Assembly: GCF_035503745.1 (NCBI RefSeq)
Contig: NZ_DATJTC010000009.1
Coordinates: 1 to 64,000, forward strand
DNA from: Dyella_B sp035503745
GTDB lineage: Bacteria; Pseudomonadota; Gammaproteobacteria; Xanthomonadales; Rhodanobacteraceae
Direction: 5' to 3'
Length of the DNA: 64,000 bases
The notes beneath the pieces are model-generated. The model ran no database searches and was not told the origin of the DNA. It was given only the letters and a program-made list of their open reading frames with translations. The position numbers and the translations under genes were made by a program. How positions within the stretch are numbered: position 1 is the first letter of the stretch; every line of letters starts with the position of its first letter. Below are positions 1-7,743 of this stretch, piece after piece.

Positions 1-1
1 G

Positions 2-184
2 CCCAGCGAGCTGCTGGATAGCCTGCTGGCCAATTACAGCAAGCCGGAAGACCTGATTGGCGAGAACGGCCTGCTCAAGCAGCTGACCAAACTGCTAGTC
101 GAGAAGGCCCTCGATGCTGAGATGACTGAGCATCTTGGTCAGAGAGTTGCTCTCGCGGACTTCTTAGTGGAACGCTTGCAATGA
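2..184 (+). pseudogene. IS256-family transposase, N-terminal remnant
   Basis: The frame open from base 2 encodes a peptide with the conserved N-terminal stretch of IS256-family (Mutator-like) transposases, including KPEDLIGENGLLKQLTK and ending in AEMTEHLGQ. After roughly base 146 the match stops and a short unrelated tail runs to TGA at 182-184, so the DDE catalytic domain is absent. The 5' end lies outside the window. A full IS256 transposase is about 400 residues, so this is a broken copy joined to foreign sequence. Its stop overlaps the ATG of the next gene. Family assignment is by recognised motif; the break point is approximate. Confidence 0.75.
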
Positions 185-576
185 AAAAGATCAAACACAA
201 AAACCTAATTTTACTATCATTTTTGGCTAATTTTTTTACCTGGATAGCTTGGTTAGTTGTTTTGGAATACTTCAAGCCGCTGCAATTGACAACATTTCTA
301 AACTACTCATCTATTGCATTCTTAGTCGGCACCGCATTCAGATGGGCAAAATACTACGTCTATCCCCTGCCGCAGGGCCTTCATGAAATCCAGTGGCCAA
401 TAATTTCAATTCTCCTCCATCTCATTCCGCTACTTAATCTCGTAGCATATGCGCTCTACTTCGTTTTGGGAGGCCGAAGCGATGTGGCATGGACGCTAAT
501 GTTTCTCGCGCCATTTGTCGCAGGAACGGGAATTGTCTACGGCGCGGAGCTTATAAAAGCTAAATTAAGGAAATAG
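181..576 (+). CDS. hypothetical multi-pass membrane protein
   Basis: This 131-residue protein is not recognised. It starts with a basic stretch (MKKIKHKN) followed by hydrophobic segments at about residues 9-29, 42-52, 72-96 and 103-123, which suggests three to four membrane spans and a basic C-terminus (KLRK). Its ATG at 181 overlaps the stop of the transposase remnant by 4 bases (ATGA), and no good ribosome-binding site precedes it, so translation may depend on the truncated frame upstream. Its base composition is AT-richer than the rest of the window, which suggests transfer. Function unknown. Confidence 0.6.
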   Translation: MKKIKHKNLILLSFLANFFTWIAWLVVLEYFKPLQLTTFLNYSSIAFLVGTAFRWAKYYVYPLPQGLHEIQWPIISILLHLIPLLNLVAYALYFVLGGRSDVAWTLMFLAPFVAGTGIVYGAELIKAKLRK

Positions 577-756
577 GCTTATTTGATTTAGAAAAGGCCT
601 GAGCGCTGAAAAATTGATCAGCCCGATAGACTGATTTCCTACTCAATGAGGCGACGATAATCGCCGTAGTAGCGGCGAACCAATGCACGCAGTAACACTC
701 ATATCAAATGCCGTAGTCAGGAAGACGGATCCCCGGCAAATGATGGAGTAAGCAAC

Positions 757-994
757 ATGCGTAACTTGGAAACAAGTTGAAGTCGAATCCGTGAGCGGTG
801 GCATGCCGAAACCCGGCGAATGTTCGGCCGCCACGCTGTTAGGCGCGGGGGCAGGTGGTGCGATCGCAGGTGCACTTTTTGGTGCTTTCAGCGGCCCGCT
901 TTCGACTGCCGGCGGATTTGACCTGGGCGGTGCCTGCGGCATGGCTGGTGCGGCGATTGGTTGCGCCATGGCCATCGACGTTGAGAATAACTGA
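757..994 (+). CDS. double-glycine leader bacteriocin-like peptide, leader frameshifted
   Basis: GTG 791 opens a 67-codon frame for a small Gly/Ala-rich peptide beginning VSGG and containing AGAGGAIAGALFGAFSG, typical of class II bacteriocin/microcin precursors with GxxxG helices. The true leader seems to start at ATG 757, eight bases after GGAG at 745-748 (a good ribosome-binding site). It reads MRNLETS and then hits TGA at 778-780. Skipping one base (about 775) restores MRNLETVEVESVSGG, a textbook double-glycine leader in frame with the core. The core has three cysteines and ends in AIDVENN. Double-glycine leaders are cut and exported by C39-peptidase ABC transporters; none is visible here. 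Either this is a recent one-base lesion, a sequencing error, or a translational +1 shift. If the peptide is made only from GTG 791 it would lack almost the whole leader. Confidence 0.6.
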
Positions 995-1015
995 GGCTGT
1001 ACGTCCGTAATTTTA

Positions 1016-1046
1016 ATGTCGTCCTTCCATTAGTGAAGGACGACAT
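1016..1046. repeat. perfect 12-bp inverted repeat (hairpin)
   Basis: Arms 1016-1027 and 1035-1046 are exact reverse complements with a 7-base loop (1028-1034). The hairpin lies 22 bases after the stop of the bacteriocin-like gene. No T-run follows on the plus strand, so it may be an mRNA-stabilising 3' structure or a weak terminator rather than a standard intrinsic terminator. Confidence 0.6.
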
Positions 1047-1071
1047 CATCATCAGGCGTCGACGGGTGTTT

Positions 1072-1302
1072 ATGGTACAGGCTCTTATTCAAAAGGATTT
1101 CATTTTCTACGTTACCACTAGCGGTCTAGGATTTTTCTGTCCGTCAATGTTCGCCGTCTACTGTTTTGTATACGCTCATCAAGGCGTTGAGTTGAGCGCT
1201 AGCAAGCTGTCAAGAGTATTGTTGATGTCGGTTATCGCAAGTTTGTTTTGGGGTTGCGCAAGCTGGCTCCAGTTTTCGCTTCAGACGCCGCGCAACACCT
1301 GA
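1072..1302 (+). CDS. small two-span membrane protein, possible immunity protein
   Basis: This 76-residue protein is not recognised. It has two hydrophobic segments (about residues 10-35 and 48-66) and a short polar tail, the size and topology common among bacteriocin immunity proteins, though no family motif is seen. The frame can be extended upstream to GTG 1033, but that codon lies inside the 1016-1046 hairpin, so ATG 1072 (MVQALIQ) is preferred. Neither start has a clear ribosome-binding site. It follows the bacteriocin-like peptide on the same strand, which is the only argument for a linked role. It could also be a non-functional ORF in accessory DNA. Confidence 0.4.
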   Translation: MVQALIQKDFIFYVTTSGLGFFCPSMFAVYCFVYAHQGVELSASKLSRVLLMSVIASLFWGCASWLQFSLQTPRNT

Positions 1303-1468
1303 ATTGCGCGCAAAATCATTCATTTTTGAAGAGATAGATGTTAGTCACCGCGACGTCTACGCAATCGGTTGCCATTGTGAATACGCATGAAGCACCTAGA
1401 AGGTGTGTGCTTTATTCATAATGTCTGTTGCCGTTACTCGGCTGCGTTAGATTCGAGCCTTTACACAC

Positions 1469-3742
1469 TCATGGAGCGCGTGCGGCGAGCTTGCGCGCGG
1501 CGGCAACCACTTCCGCATCGCCCGGCAGCACCAGGAATGCCGCGCCTGCAAGCGGGGTGTAGGTATCGGCGCCCACCACGCGTTCCAGTGGCGTGCTGCC
1601 CAGGCCCGCTTCGACAATGGCGGTGATGATGCCCTCGCCCACGCCGGCGCTTTTGCGTCCTTCGTCCAGCACGATGATGCGCTTGGCGTTTTTCGCCTGC
1701 GCGGCGATGAAGGCATCGTTGAGCGGCGCGAGCCAGCGCAGGTCGACCACGCGCGTCCTCCAGCCCAGTTCTTGCTCGATGCTGCGCGCGGAGCGCAGCG
1801 CCATCGGCACGCCGTTGCCGAAGGTGAAGATCACCAGATCCTCGGCCTCGGCTTCGTAGACGCGACCTTCGCCCAGTGTCATCGCTTCGCCTGGTGCGGG
1901 ATAGGCGAACTGCCATTGACCGTCACCGGCTTCGTGGAGATCCTTGGTCATGTACAGCGCGATCGGTTCCAGATACGCGCAAACGCGGCCATCCACGTGG
2001 GCCAGCGCCAGCAACGTGCGCAACATGGTGGCGGCATCGTCGCCGCGGCTGGGGCAACCCACGACGAGACCCGGAATGTCGCGCAGCGCGGCAATGGAGT
2101 TGTCGTTATGGAAATGGCCGCCGAAACCGCGCTGGTAGCCCAGCGACGCCACGCGCATCACCATCGGATTGCGGTACTGGTTGTTGGAGAAGAATTGCAG
2201 CGATGCCGCCTCGCCGCGAATCTGGTCGCAGGCGTTGTGGAAATACGCCAGGTACTGGATCTCCGGCAGCGGCAGCATGCCCATGTTGGCGTAGCCCTGC
2301 GCCAGGCCCAGGATCACCGTTTCATCCAGCAGCGTATTGAATACGCGGGTGCTCTTGAAGGTTTTGAACAGGCCCTTGGTGACGGTATACACGCCGCCTT
2401 TCTGCGCCACGTCCTCGCCGAACAGCAGCGTTTGAGGGTACTTGGCCATGACATCGTGCAGGGCCTGGTTGATCTGGATCGCCAGATGGCGCGGGGGTTG
2501 TTTCTCCGGCAGCTTGTCTTCGCCGCCGAACACCGCCACGCGCTTGTCGTGGTAATCGGTGCGCTCGGCTTCGGCCTTTACTTTTTCCGGCGTGTAGGGC
2601 GCCAGCGGCGCCATCACGTCGTCCAGGCGCTCAAGCCGGGGGCGGCGATCGGCTTCTTCGGCCGCGGCGAAGCAGCGCTTGCGCGTGGTCTGGTTGAGTT
2701 CCAGCAGCGCGTCCTTGGTGAGCAGCCCTGACTCCAGCGCAATGGCGGCCGAACGCAGCAAGGGATCGGAAGCTTCGACGGCAACCAGTTCCTCGATGCT
2801 GCGCCACTCGATTTCGAAATCGGTGCCCGCGTGACCCATGATGCGGGTGGTCTTCAGATGCAGGAAGGTGGGGCGGCGCGTGTTGCGGCAATGATCGACC
2901 GCGCGCTGCACTTGCGCGTAGCCGTGGGCCAGGTCCAGGCCATCGGCAAAGAAGTAATCCAGGTCGGGGCGATGCTGGAAGTTGTTGGCGACCCAGCCGC
3001 CGGGGGTCTTCACCGAAATGCCGATGCCGTTGTCTTCGCACACGAACAGTACCGGCGCCGGCAGTTTCTGGTACGCGGTCCAGGCAGCCGCGTTGAACGC
3101 GGTTTGCGCGGTGGCGTGATTGCTGGAAGCATCGCCGAACGAACAGATGGCGATGGAATCGTCCGGAATCGGCAGCGTGTGGCCGATACGGCGCGCCTGC
3201 TCGATCGCGACGGCGGTGCCGAACGCCTTGGGCAGATGCGAGGCGATGGTGGAGGTTTGCGGCAACACCCATAGCGGCTTGCTGCCCCACACTTTGTGGC
3301 GGCCGCCGGATGCGGGATCTTCTTTGCTGGCGGCGAAGGACAGCGCCGAATCCATGACCGGATCCATGCCCGGCAGCTTGCGGAAACGCTCGGCCATGAA
3401 GCCGCCGGAGCGGTAATGCAGGAACGCCGGATCGGTGTGGCGCGTAAGGCGCGCCACCATCGCGTTGCCTTCGTGGCCGGAACTGCCGATGGTGTAGAAC
3501 ACCTTGTTCTGCACGCGCAGCACGCGTGCCATCAGGTCCAGATGGCGCGAAATCAGCTGCGACTGGAACAGCTCGCGAAAACCCTGCGCATCGAGCGCGC
3601 TGCCCGGCAGGATCGGATCGTGCTCGCGCGGCCTGGCGCGCACCTCGCCCTGCCATTGCTGCACGAACTCGACGAAATTCTGATCGACGATTTCGGCGCG
3701 GTTGAAGCCTTTGTGGCGGGCGGCGATGGGAGTGGCGGACAT
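1469..3742 (-). CDS. thiamine-diphosphate 2-oxoacid dehydrogenase E1, fused alpha and beta subunits
   Basis: The 757-residue protein joins an E1-alpha domain (about residues 1-370) to an E1-beta domain (about 417-757). It would decarboxylate a 2-oxoacid, transferring the acyl group to lipoyl-E2. The alpha part has the thiamine-diphosphate site FGDASSNH (203-209) followed by CEDNGIGIS; the usual GDG is GDA. The beta part has LLFGEDVAQKGG (about 439-450) and the LDE..I.G.AQGYA region. Family knowledge favours branched-chain 2-oxoacids (2-oxoisovalerate type), but the substrate cannot be read here. No E2 or E3 gene adjoins it. The start at 3742 (MSATPIAARHKG) is preferred because homologous sequence begins there; ATG 3772 and earlier in-frame starts exist without better ribosome-binding sites. 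Confidence 0.85.
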   Translation of the reverse strand: MSATPIAARHKGFNRAEIVDQNFVEFVQQWQGEVRARPREHDPILPGSALDAQGFRELFQSQLISRHLDLMARVLRVQNKVFYTIGSSGHEGNAMVARLTRHTDPAFLHYRSGGFMAERFRKLPGMDPVMDSALSFAASKEDPASGGRHKVWGSKPLWVLPQTSTIASHLPKAFGTAVAIEQARRIGHTLPIPDDSIAICSFGDASSNHATAQTAFNAAAWTAYQKLPAPVLFVCEDNGIGISVKTPGGWVANNFQHRPDLDYFFADGLDLAHGYAQVQRAVDHCRNTRRPTFLHLKTTRIMGHAGTDFEIEWRSIEELVAVEASDPLLRSAAIALESGLLTKDALLELNQTTRKRCFAAAEEADRRPRLERLDDVMAPLAPYTPEKVKAEAERTDYHDKRVAVFGGEDKLPEKQPPRHLAIQINQALHDVMAKYPQTLLFGEDVAQKGGVYTVTKGLFKTFKSTRVFNTLLDETVILGLAQGYANMGMLPLPEIQYLAYFHNACDQIRGEAASLQFFSNNQYRNPMVMRVASLGYQRGFGGHFHNDNSIAALRDIPGLVVGCPSRGDDAATMLRTLLALAHVDGRVCAYLEPIALYMTKDLHEAGDGQWQFAYPAPGEAMTLGEGRVYEAEAEDLVIFTFGNGVPMALRSARSIEQELGWRTRVVDLRWLAPLNDAFIAAQAKNAKRIIVLDEGRKSAGVGEGIITAIVEAGLGSTPLERVVGADTYTPLAGAAFLVLPGDAEVVAAARKLAARAP

Positions 3743-3812
3743 GGCGATGAGGTTTCTCGTGAGTGCCGTCATGCGGCAAGAAAGGGAGAGAATCGGTGCG
3801 CGTTCGACAGGG

Positions 3813-4283
3813 TCATAACGCGCGCAACAATTGGGCGCGCAGCAAGTCCTTGGGCCGCGCGAAGTTTTCCAGCATGCGTATCTGTTCGGCGATAGCGGGA
3901 ATCGGCGCCGATACACCCGCGCAGTAGACCTGTACGATCTCAGTCACCTGCACCGGCTGCCACCCTTCGAAGCCATGCAGCTCCAGGTCACCCATCACTT
4001 CCAACGGCATGCCGTCTGCGAAGCGAAAACGAGCGAAGCGCGAACGGAAGCGATCGTCGCCTTCGGGGCAGTACGCAGTGTCCAGCCAGTCGTTCCACAT
4101 ATCGATCAGACGGGTGGCATCGTCGGTCGAGGTCAGCACGTCGAGGTCGGCGACCGTGACATCCGCCCCGGCCAACGCGGCGGCGGTGCTGCCAATCACC
4201 ACCCACGGATCGCGGCAATGCTGGCGCAGCAGCGTAATGTTTACCGCGACGGCCTCGCGCCATGGCGAATGCGTCCGAGTCAT
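3813..4283 (-). CDS. nucleotidyltransferase-fold protein
   Basis: This 156-residue protein contains VIGSTAAALAG followed by TVADLDVLTS (about residues 28-51), the GS...DxD arrangement of the polymerase-beta/nucleotidyltransferase fold. It is small, so it may be a minimal nucleotidyltransferase or a degenerate member with unknown substrate. The ATG at 4283 overlaps the stop of the upstream acetyltransferase (ATGA), which indicates translational coupling. The fused E1 gene starts 70 bases further on. The fold is inferred from the motif; antibiotic modification or a toxin role would be speculation. Confidence 0.65.
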   Translation of the reverse strand: MTRTHSPWREAVAVNITLLRQHCRDPWVVIGSTAAALAGADVTVADLDVLTSTDDATRLIDMWNDWLDTAYCPEGDDRFRSRFARFRFADGMPLEVMGDLELHGFEGWQPVQVTEIVQVYCAGVSAPIPAIAEQIRMLENFARPKDLLRAQLLRAL

Positions 4284-4819
4284 GAGCGCCGCAACCATTC
4301 TTCCCGCGACTGGCCCCAGATCTGGGCGACGGTGCTCTGGTACGGCGGCGGCATGCTGCGGATGTCGCGCAGCCGCGAACCCAGGCGCCGGGCCAGTGCG
4401 ATGGAGGCGAGGTTGTCGGCATCGATGGAGTGGATGATCTCGCGCCAGCCGAGCTTCTCGAACGCCCAGTCGATGGCGGCGACCGAACCCTCGTAGGCAT
4501 AGCCCTTGCCCCACGCTTCGCGCGCCAGGCCCCAGCCGACTTCGGTGCCGGGCCAGCCTTCCGGATGCCAGGGCCCAAGACGGCCGACCCAGCGGCCGCT
4601 GGCCTTCTCGATCACCGAAAACATCGCAAAGCCCTGGATCGCCCACGCGCCGGCCAGCGTAAGAAAGCCGCGCCACGCCAGTTCGCGCGGCTGCTGGCCG
4701 CCGATGAAGCGCGCAGCCTCCACGTCGGCCATGTTTTGCGCATAGGCGTCGAAGTCCTCCGCCAACGGCGGACGCAGGACAAGGCGCTCGGTTTCAATGC
4801 GGATATCGGGAATCGACAA
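4280..4819 (-). CDS. GNAT-family N-acetyltransferase (RimJ/RimL-like)
   Basis: The 179-residue protein starts IRIETERLVLRPPLAEDFDAY, the opening of RimJ/RimL-type GNAT enzymes that move an acetyl group from acetyl-CoA to an amine. The acetyl-CoA pyrophosphate loop appears as GLAREAWGKGYAYE (about 97-110), and SIDADNLASIALARRLG (about 130-146) is the usual C-terminal motif (N..S..LA.KLG). It precedes and overlaps the nucleotidyltransferase-like gene by 4 bases, so the two form a pair. The substrate (ribosomal protein, small molecule or antibiotic) cannot be read from sequence. Confidence 0.88.
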   Translation of the reverse strand: MSIPDIRIETERLVLRPPLAEDFDAYAQNMADVEAARFIGGQQPRELAWRGFLTLAGAWAIQGFAMFSVIEKASGRWVGRLGPWHPEGWPGTEVGWGLAREAWGKGYAYEGSVAAIDWAFEKLGWREIIHSIDADNLASIALARRLGSRLRDIRSMPPPYQSTVAQIWGQSREEWLRRS

Positions 4820-4852
4820 GGCCCGGCTCCTTCAGTTGCCGCGCGATGGGGA

Positions 4853-6022
4853 TCAGAACGCGTTGATACCCGTCAATTCGCGCCCCACCACCAGCTGATG
4901 CACGGTCTCGGTGCCTTCGTAGGTGATGACCGATTCCAGGTTCAGCGCATGGCGGATCGCCGAATGCTCGACGGTGATGCCGGCGCCGCCGAGGATGTCG
5001 CGGCATTCGCGCGCGATATCGATGGCCATGCGGCAGTTGTTCCACTTGGCCAGCGACACCTGCGTGGGTTCCATCTTGCCGGCGTCCTTCAGGCGGCCCA
5101 GCTGCAGCGACAACAGCTGCGCGGTGGTGATGCGGCGGGCCATGTCGGCCATCTTCAGCTGGATGGCCTGGTTGGAGGCGAGCGGACGACCGAACAGGAT
5201 GCGCTCCTGCGTGTAATCCATCACTTCCTTCAGGCACGCCTGCGCAGCGCCGATCGGGCCCCAGGTGATGCCGTAGCGCGCCTGCGTGAGACAACCCAGC
5301 GGCCCCTTCAAGCCCTTTACGTTCGGCAGGCGGTTGGCTTCCGGCACGCGCACGTTGTCGAAGAACAGCGCGGAGGTGACCGACGCGCGCAGGCTCATCT
5401 TCTTGTGCACTTCCTGCGCGGTGAAGCCCTTGCTGTCGGTGGGCACGATGAAGCCCTGGATGCCGTCTTCGGTCTGCGCCCAGACGATGGCGATGTGCGC
5501 GATGTTGCCGTTGGTGATCCACATCTTGGCGCCGTTGATGACCCAGTCGCCGCCGTCCTTTTTGGCGTTGGTCTTCATGTTGGCAGGATCCGAGCCGCCG
5601 TGCGGTTCGGTCAGGCCGAAGCAGCCGATGACCTCGCCCGCCGCCATTTTCGGCAGGTAATGCATTTTTTGCTCTTCATTGCCGTAGGCGTAGATCGGGT
5701 ACATGCACAGCGAACTCTGCACGGAGGCAAAGCTGCGCAGGCCCGAATCGCCGCGCTCAAGCTCCTGGCAGATCAGGCCGTAGCTGACGCCGTTCATGCC
5801 GGCACAGCCGTATTTCTCGGGAATGGTGGCGCCCAGCAGCCCCAGACCGGCGATATCCGGAATCAGTTCCTTCGGAAAACGGCCCTGGTCGAAGCAATCG
5901 CCGATGATCGGGATAACCTTCTCGTCAACGAAACGGCCGACGGTGTCCTGCACCATGCGCTCTTCGTCGCTGAGCAGGGAACGGACGTCGTACAGGTCCA
6001 GGGGATTCAAGCGGGCTGCCAT
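4853..6022 (-). CDS. gcdH: glutaryl-CoA dehydrogenase
   Basis: This 389-residue acyl-CoA dehydrogenase matches the glutaryl-CoA branch, which oxidises and decarboxylates glutaryl-CoA to crotonyl-CoA in lysine/tryptophan breakdown, passing electrons to ETF. Visible landmarks are FGLTEPHGGSDP (flavin/substrate region, about 143-154), WITNGNIAHIAIVWAQ, RYGITWGPIGAA and the C-terminal catalytic glutamate in ITYEGTETVHQLVVGRELTG (about Glu369). Length fits the family. The start MAARLNPLDLYD at 6022 is chosen because family members begin with this segment; the open frame runs further upstream without similarity. It stands apart from other lysine-degradation genes here. Confidence 0.92.
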   Translation of the reverse strand: MAARLNPLDLYDVRSLLSDEERMVQDTVGRFVDEKVIPIIGDCFDQGRFPKELIPDIAGLGLLGATIPEKYGCAGMNGVSYGLICQELERGDSGLRSFASVQSSLCMYPIYAYGNEEQKMHYLPKMAAGEVIGCFGLTEPHGGSDPANMKTNAKKDGGDWVINGAKMWITNGNIAHIAIVWAQTEDGIQGFIVPTDSKGFTAQEVHKKMSLRASVTSALFFDNVRVPEANRLPNVKGLKGPLGCLTQARYGITWGPIGAAQACLKEVMDYTQERILFGRPLASNQAIQLKMADMARRITTAQLLSLQLGRLKDAGKMEPTQVSLAKWNNCRMAIDIARECRDILGGAGITVEHSAIRHALNLESVITYEGTETVHQLVVGRELTGINAF

Positions 6023-6104
6023 AAAGGTTCCGGAAGCGGTCGGGGAAGCCCTACATTGTAGCCGGGGCCCGCCTCGGCGGTCATGCCGGGGTGCAGCAGC
6101 CGTC

Positions 6105-6120
6105 AGGCTGGCGCCAGCCT
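6105..6120. repeat. 16-bp perfect palindrome between gcdH and the porin gene
   Basis: AGGCTGGCGCCAGCCT is fully self-complementary and lies in the 183-base gap downstream of the porin gene and upstream of gcdH. It could form part of a terminator for the porin gene, but no T-run follows in that direction. Confidence 0.35.
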
Positions 6121-6205
6121 CGCCTCCCTGGGCGGCGTGCGGGTGAAGGCTTCCTGCGGCCCCCCACCCCATGGGATCGAGGAGGCGTCCGGGCGCCCCA
6201 GTGCC

Positions 6206-7393
6206 TTAGAAATACCAGCCGATGTTCACGGACAGCTGTCCCCGCCACCGGTCGATGCCTCCGGCCGCGAGGCTCTGGGCGTAGCTGCTGCCGCCGATAT
6301 AAGGATCATTGCGTCCTTGCGCCCATTCCATGTAGACCGAAAGAAATTTGAGCGAAAACGAAGTACCCGCGATCCACCGCTGCGTGTTGTGGAAGTGTGG
6401 ATCGGCTTTGTCGTAAAGGCTGTAACTGAAATAGGGCTTCACATCGGTGACCCATCCCCCCAGATAGCTGCCGGGAACGGCATAACTGACGTTGGCCAGA
6501 TAAAGATTGCCCCGCGTGGCCATGTTGTAGGTGCCGTCGTAGCCGCCGATGGTGATCGTACGGTTGGCGCCATCGGGGTTTTGGGGTGACATGACTTGGC
6601 GGGTGTACTGCAGCTTTACGCCCCACGGGCCGCGCTGCCCCATGTAGTGCACCGCAAATGCGTTGCGCCGGCCGTCACGGCGGGTATCGCGGTTGTATAG
6701 CGTGGCGGTGAGCAGCGAAACGCCCGCTTCGCCCTTCCAGCCGGCAGCCTCGACCTTTTTGGCCAGGCGCCCGACGAACAGGTTTCGCTCGACATTGTCG
6801 CTGCCCCCCGCGACAGAAGGATCGGCCGGCGTGACCACGCTTGAATAAGTGCTGCCGCGGCTGGTGCCATGGCCTGGCCAGGCGGGGCGCGTGTAATAGC
6901 CAGCCTGGATATTCCAACTGCCGATGTCCTTGATGTACTTCGCACCGAGTTCGTCGAGATCTTCCACGCCCATGGTAAAGGCCAGAGTTTCCATGAACGT
7001 GTCGCTGTAAAGGCGCAACAATCCGAACGGCACCTGGTTCAAGCCGACCTGCAGTTGCTGCGAGGGGTCCAAGCGGTAGCCGATCCAGGCGTATTCGGCG
7101 AAGTTGATGTCGCCGAAATGACGCGTGTATTGATACGGGTAATCCTTGCCGTAGAAGCGATAGCGCGCGGCGCCTATCCAGCTGTCGGAGTCATAGTTGG
7201 CACCCAGCATCAGCGTGTCGATGCCGACCTTGTGGATGCCGCGGGAGGGGTCTTGATCCACGCGGGCGCGCAACGCGCCGCCAAGGTCCAGGTTGTCGGC
7301 CACCTTTACCGCCAAAGCCGGCGTGCTGCACACCATCAGCACACCCCATAACACACCGGCAAAGCGCGCCGGAAAATACTTGCAAGCTTGCAC
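6206..7393 (-). CDS. outer-membrane porin-like beta-barrel protein
   Basis: The 395-residue precursor has a signal peptide ending PALA (cleavage after about residue 28) and a body rich in alternating aromatic/polar strands. It ends in phenylalanine (SVNIGWYF), the usual signal for Bam-dependent barrel insertion. Segments such as NFAEYAWIGYRLDPSQQLQVG and VPFGLLRLYSD resemble the OprO/OprP-like or carbohydrate-porin type, so a general or substrate-selective porin is likely. The 350-base gap upstream would hold its promoter, divergent from the DMT transporter. Solute unknown. Confidence 0.75.
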   Translation of the reverse strand: MQACKYFPARFAGVLWGVLMVCSTPALAVKVADNLDLGGALRARVDQDPSRGIHKVGIDTLMLGANYDSDSWIGAARYRFYGKDYPYQYTRHFGDINFAEYAWIGYRLDPSQQLQVGLNQVPFGLLRLYSDTFMETLAFTMGVEDLDELGAKYIKDIGSWNIQAGYYTRPAWPGHGTSRGSTYSSVVTPADPSVAGGSDNVERNLFVGRLAKKVEAAGWKGEAGVSLLTATLYNRDTRRDGRRNAFAVHYMGQRGPWGVKLQYTRQVMSPQNPDGANRTITIGGYDGTYNMATRGNLYLANVSYAVPGSYLGGWVTDVKPYFSYSLYDKADPHFHNTQRWIAGTSFSLKFLSVYMEWAQGRNDPYIGGSSYAQSLAAGGIDRWRGQLSVNIGWYF

Positions 7394-7743
7394 CGCCGCG
7401 TCCTTGCATCGACTCAGTCATGGCGGCCGTCGATCCGCTGCGCGGCCGCCTCCGTGGCTGCGCATTTGCGCCGACGGCAGGGAATCGCAGGAAGCGCGCC
7501 GCGGAGAAATGTGCATGGATAAGAACACTACCGCGTCGAACACCCCACTCATATAAGACATCCCCCAAAATGACACGCGACAAACACCTTCAATTTGGTC
7601 ATCCTGATAGCTAGTACTTGCTTTGGCTCGTACTCCTCGCTAATCGTTAGTCCGTTGCAGAACTATTTCTTTGCAGAGCATGGTGGCCATCACGCACGGA
7701 TGGCGCCGCCGTGCCCAAGACGCTCATTGCCCCCGGAACCCGC
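7394..7743. other. intergenic region, porin / DMT transporter
   Basis: This divergent gap must hold promoters for the porin (minus) and the transporter (plus). The sequence is mixed, with an AT-richer part around 7560-7680. I see no convincing -35/-10 pair, RNA gene or long repeat. Short frames over 7671-8255 are shadows of the transporter frame. Confidence 0.5.

Noticed and set aside
1033..1072. GTG 1033 as start of the small membrane protein
   Set aside because: The codon sits in the loop of the perfect hairpin 1016-1046 and the added residues are basic and unlike a membrane-protein N-terminus.
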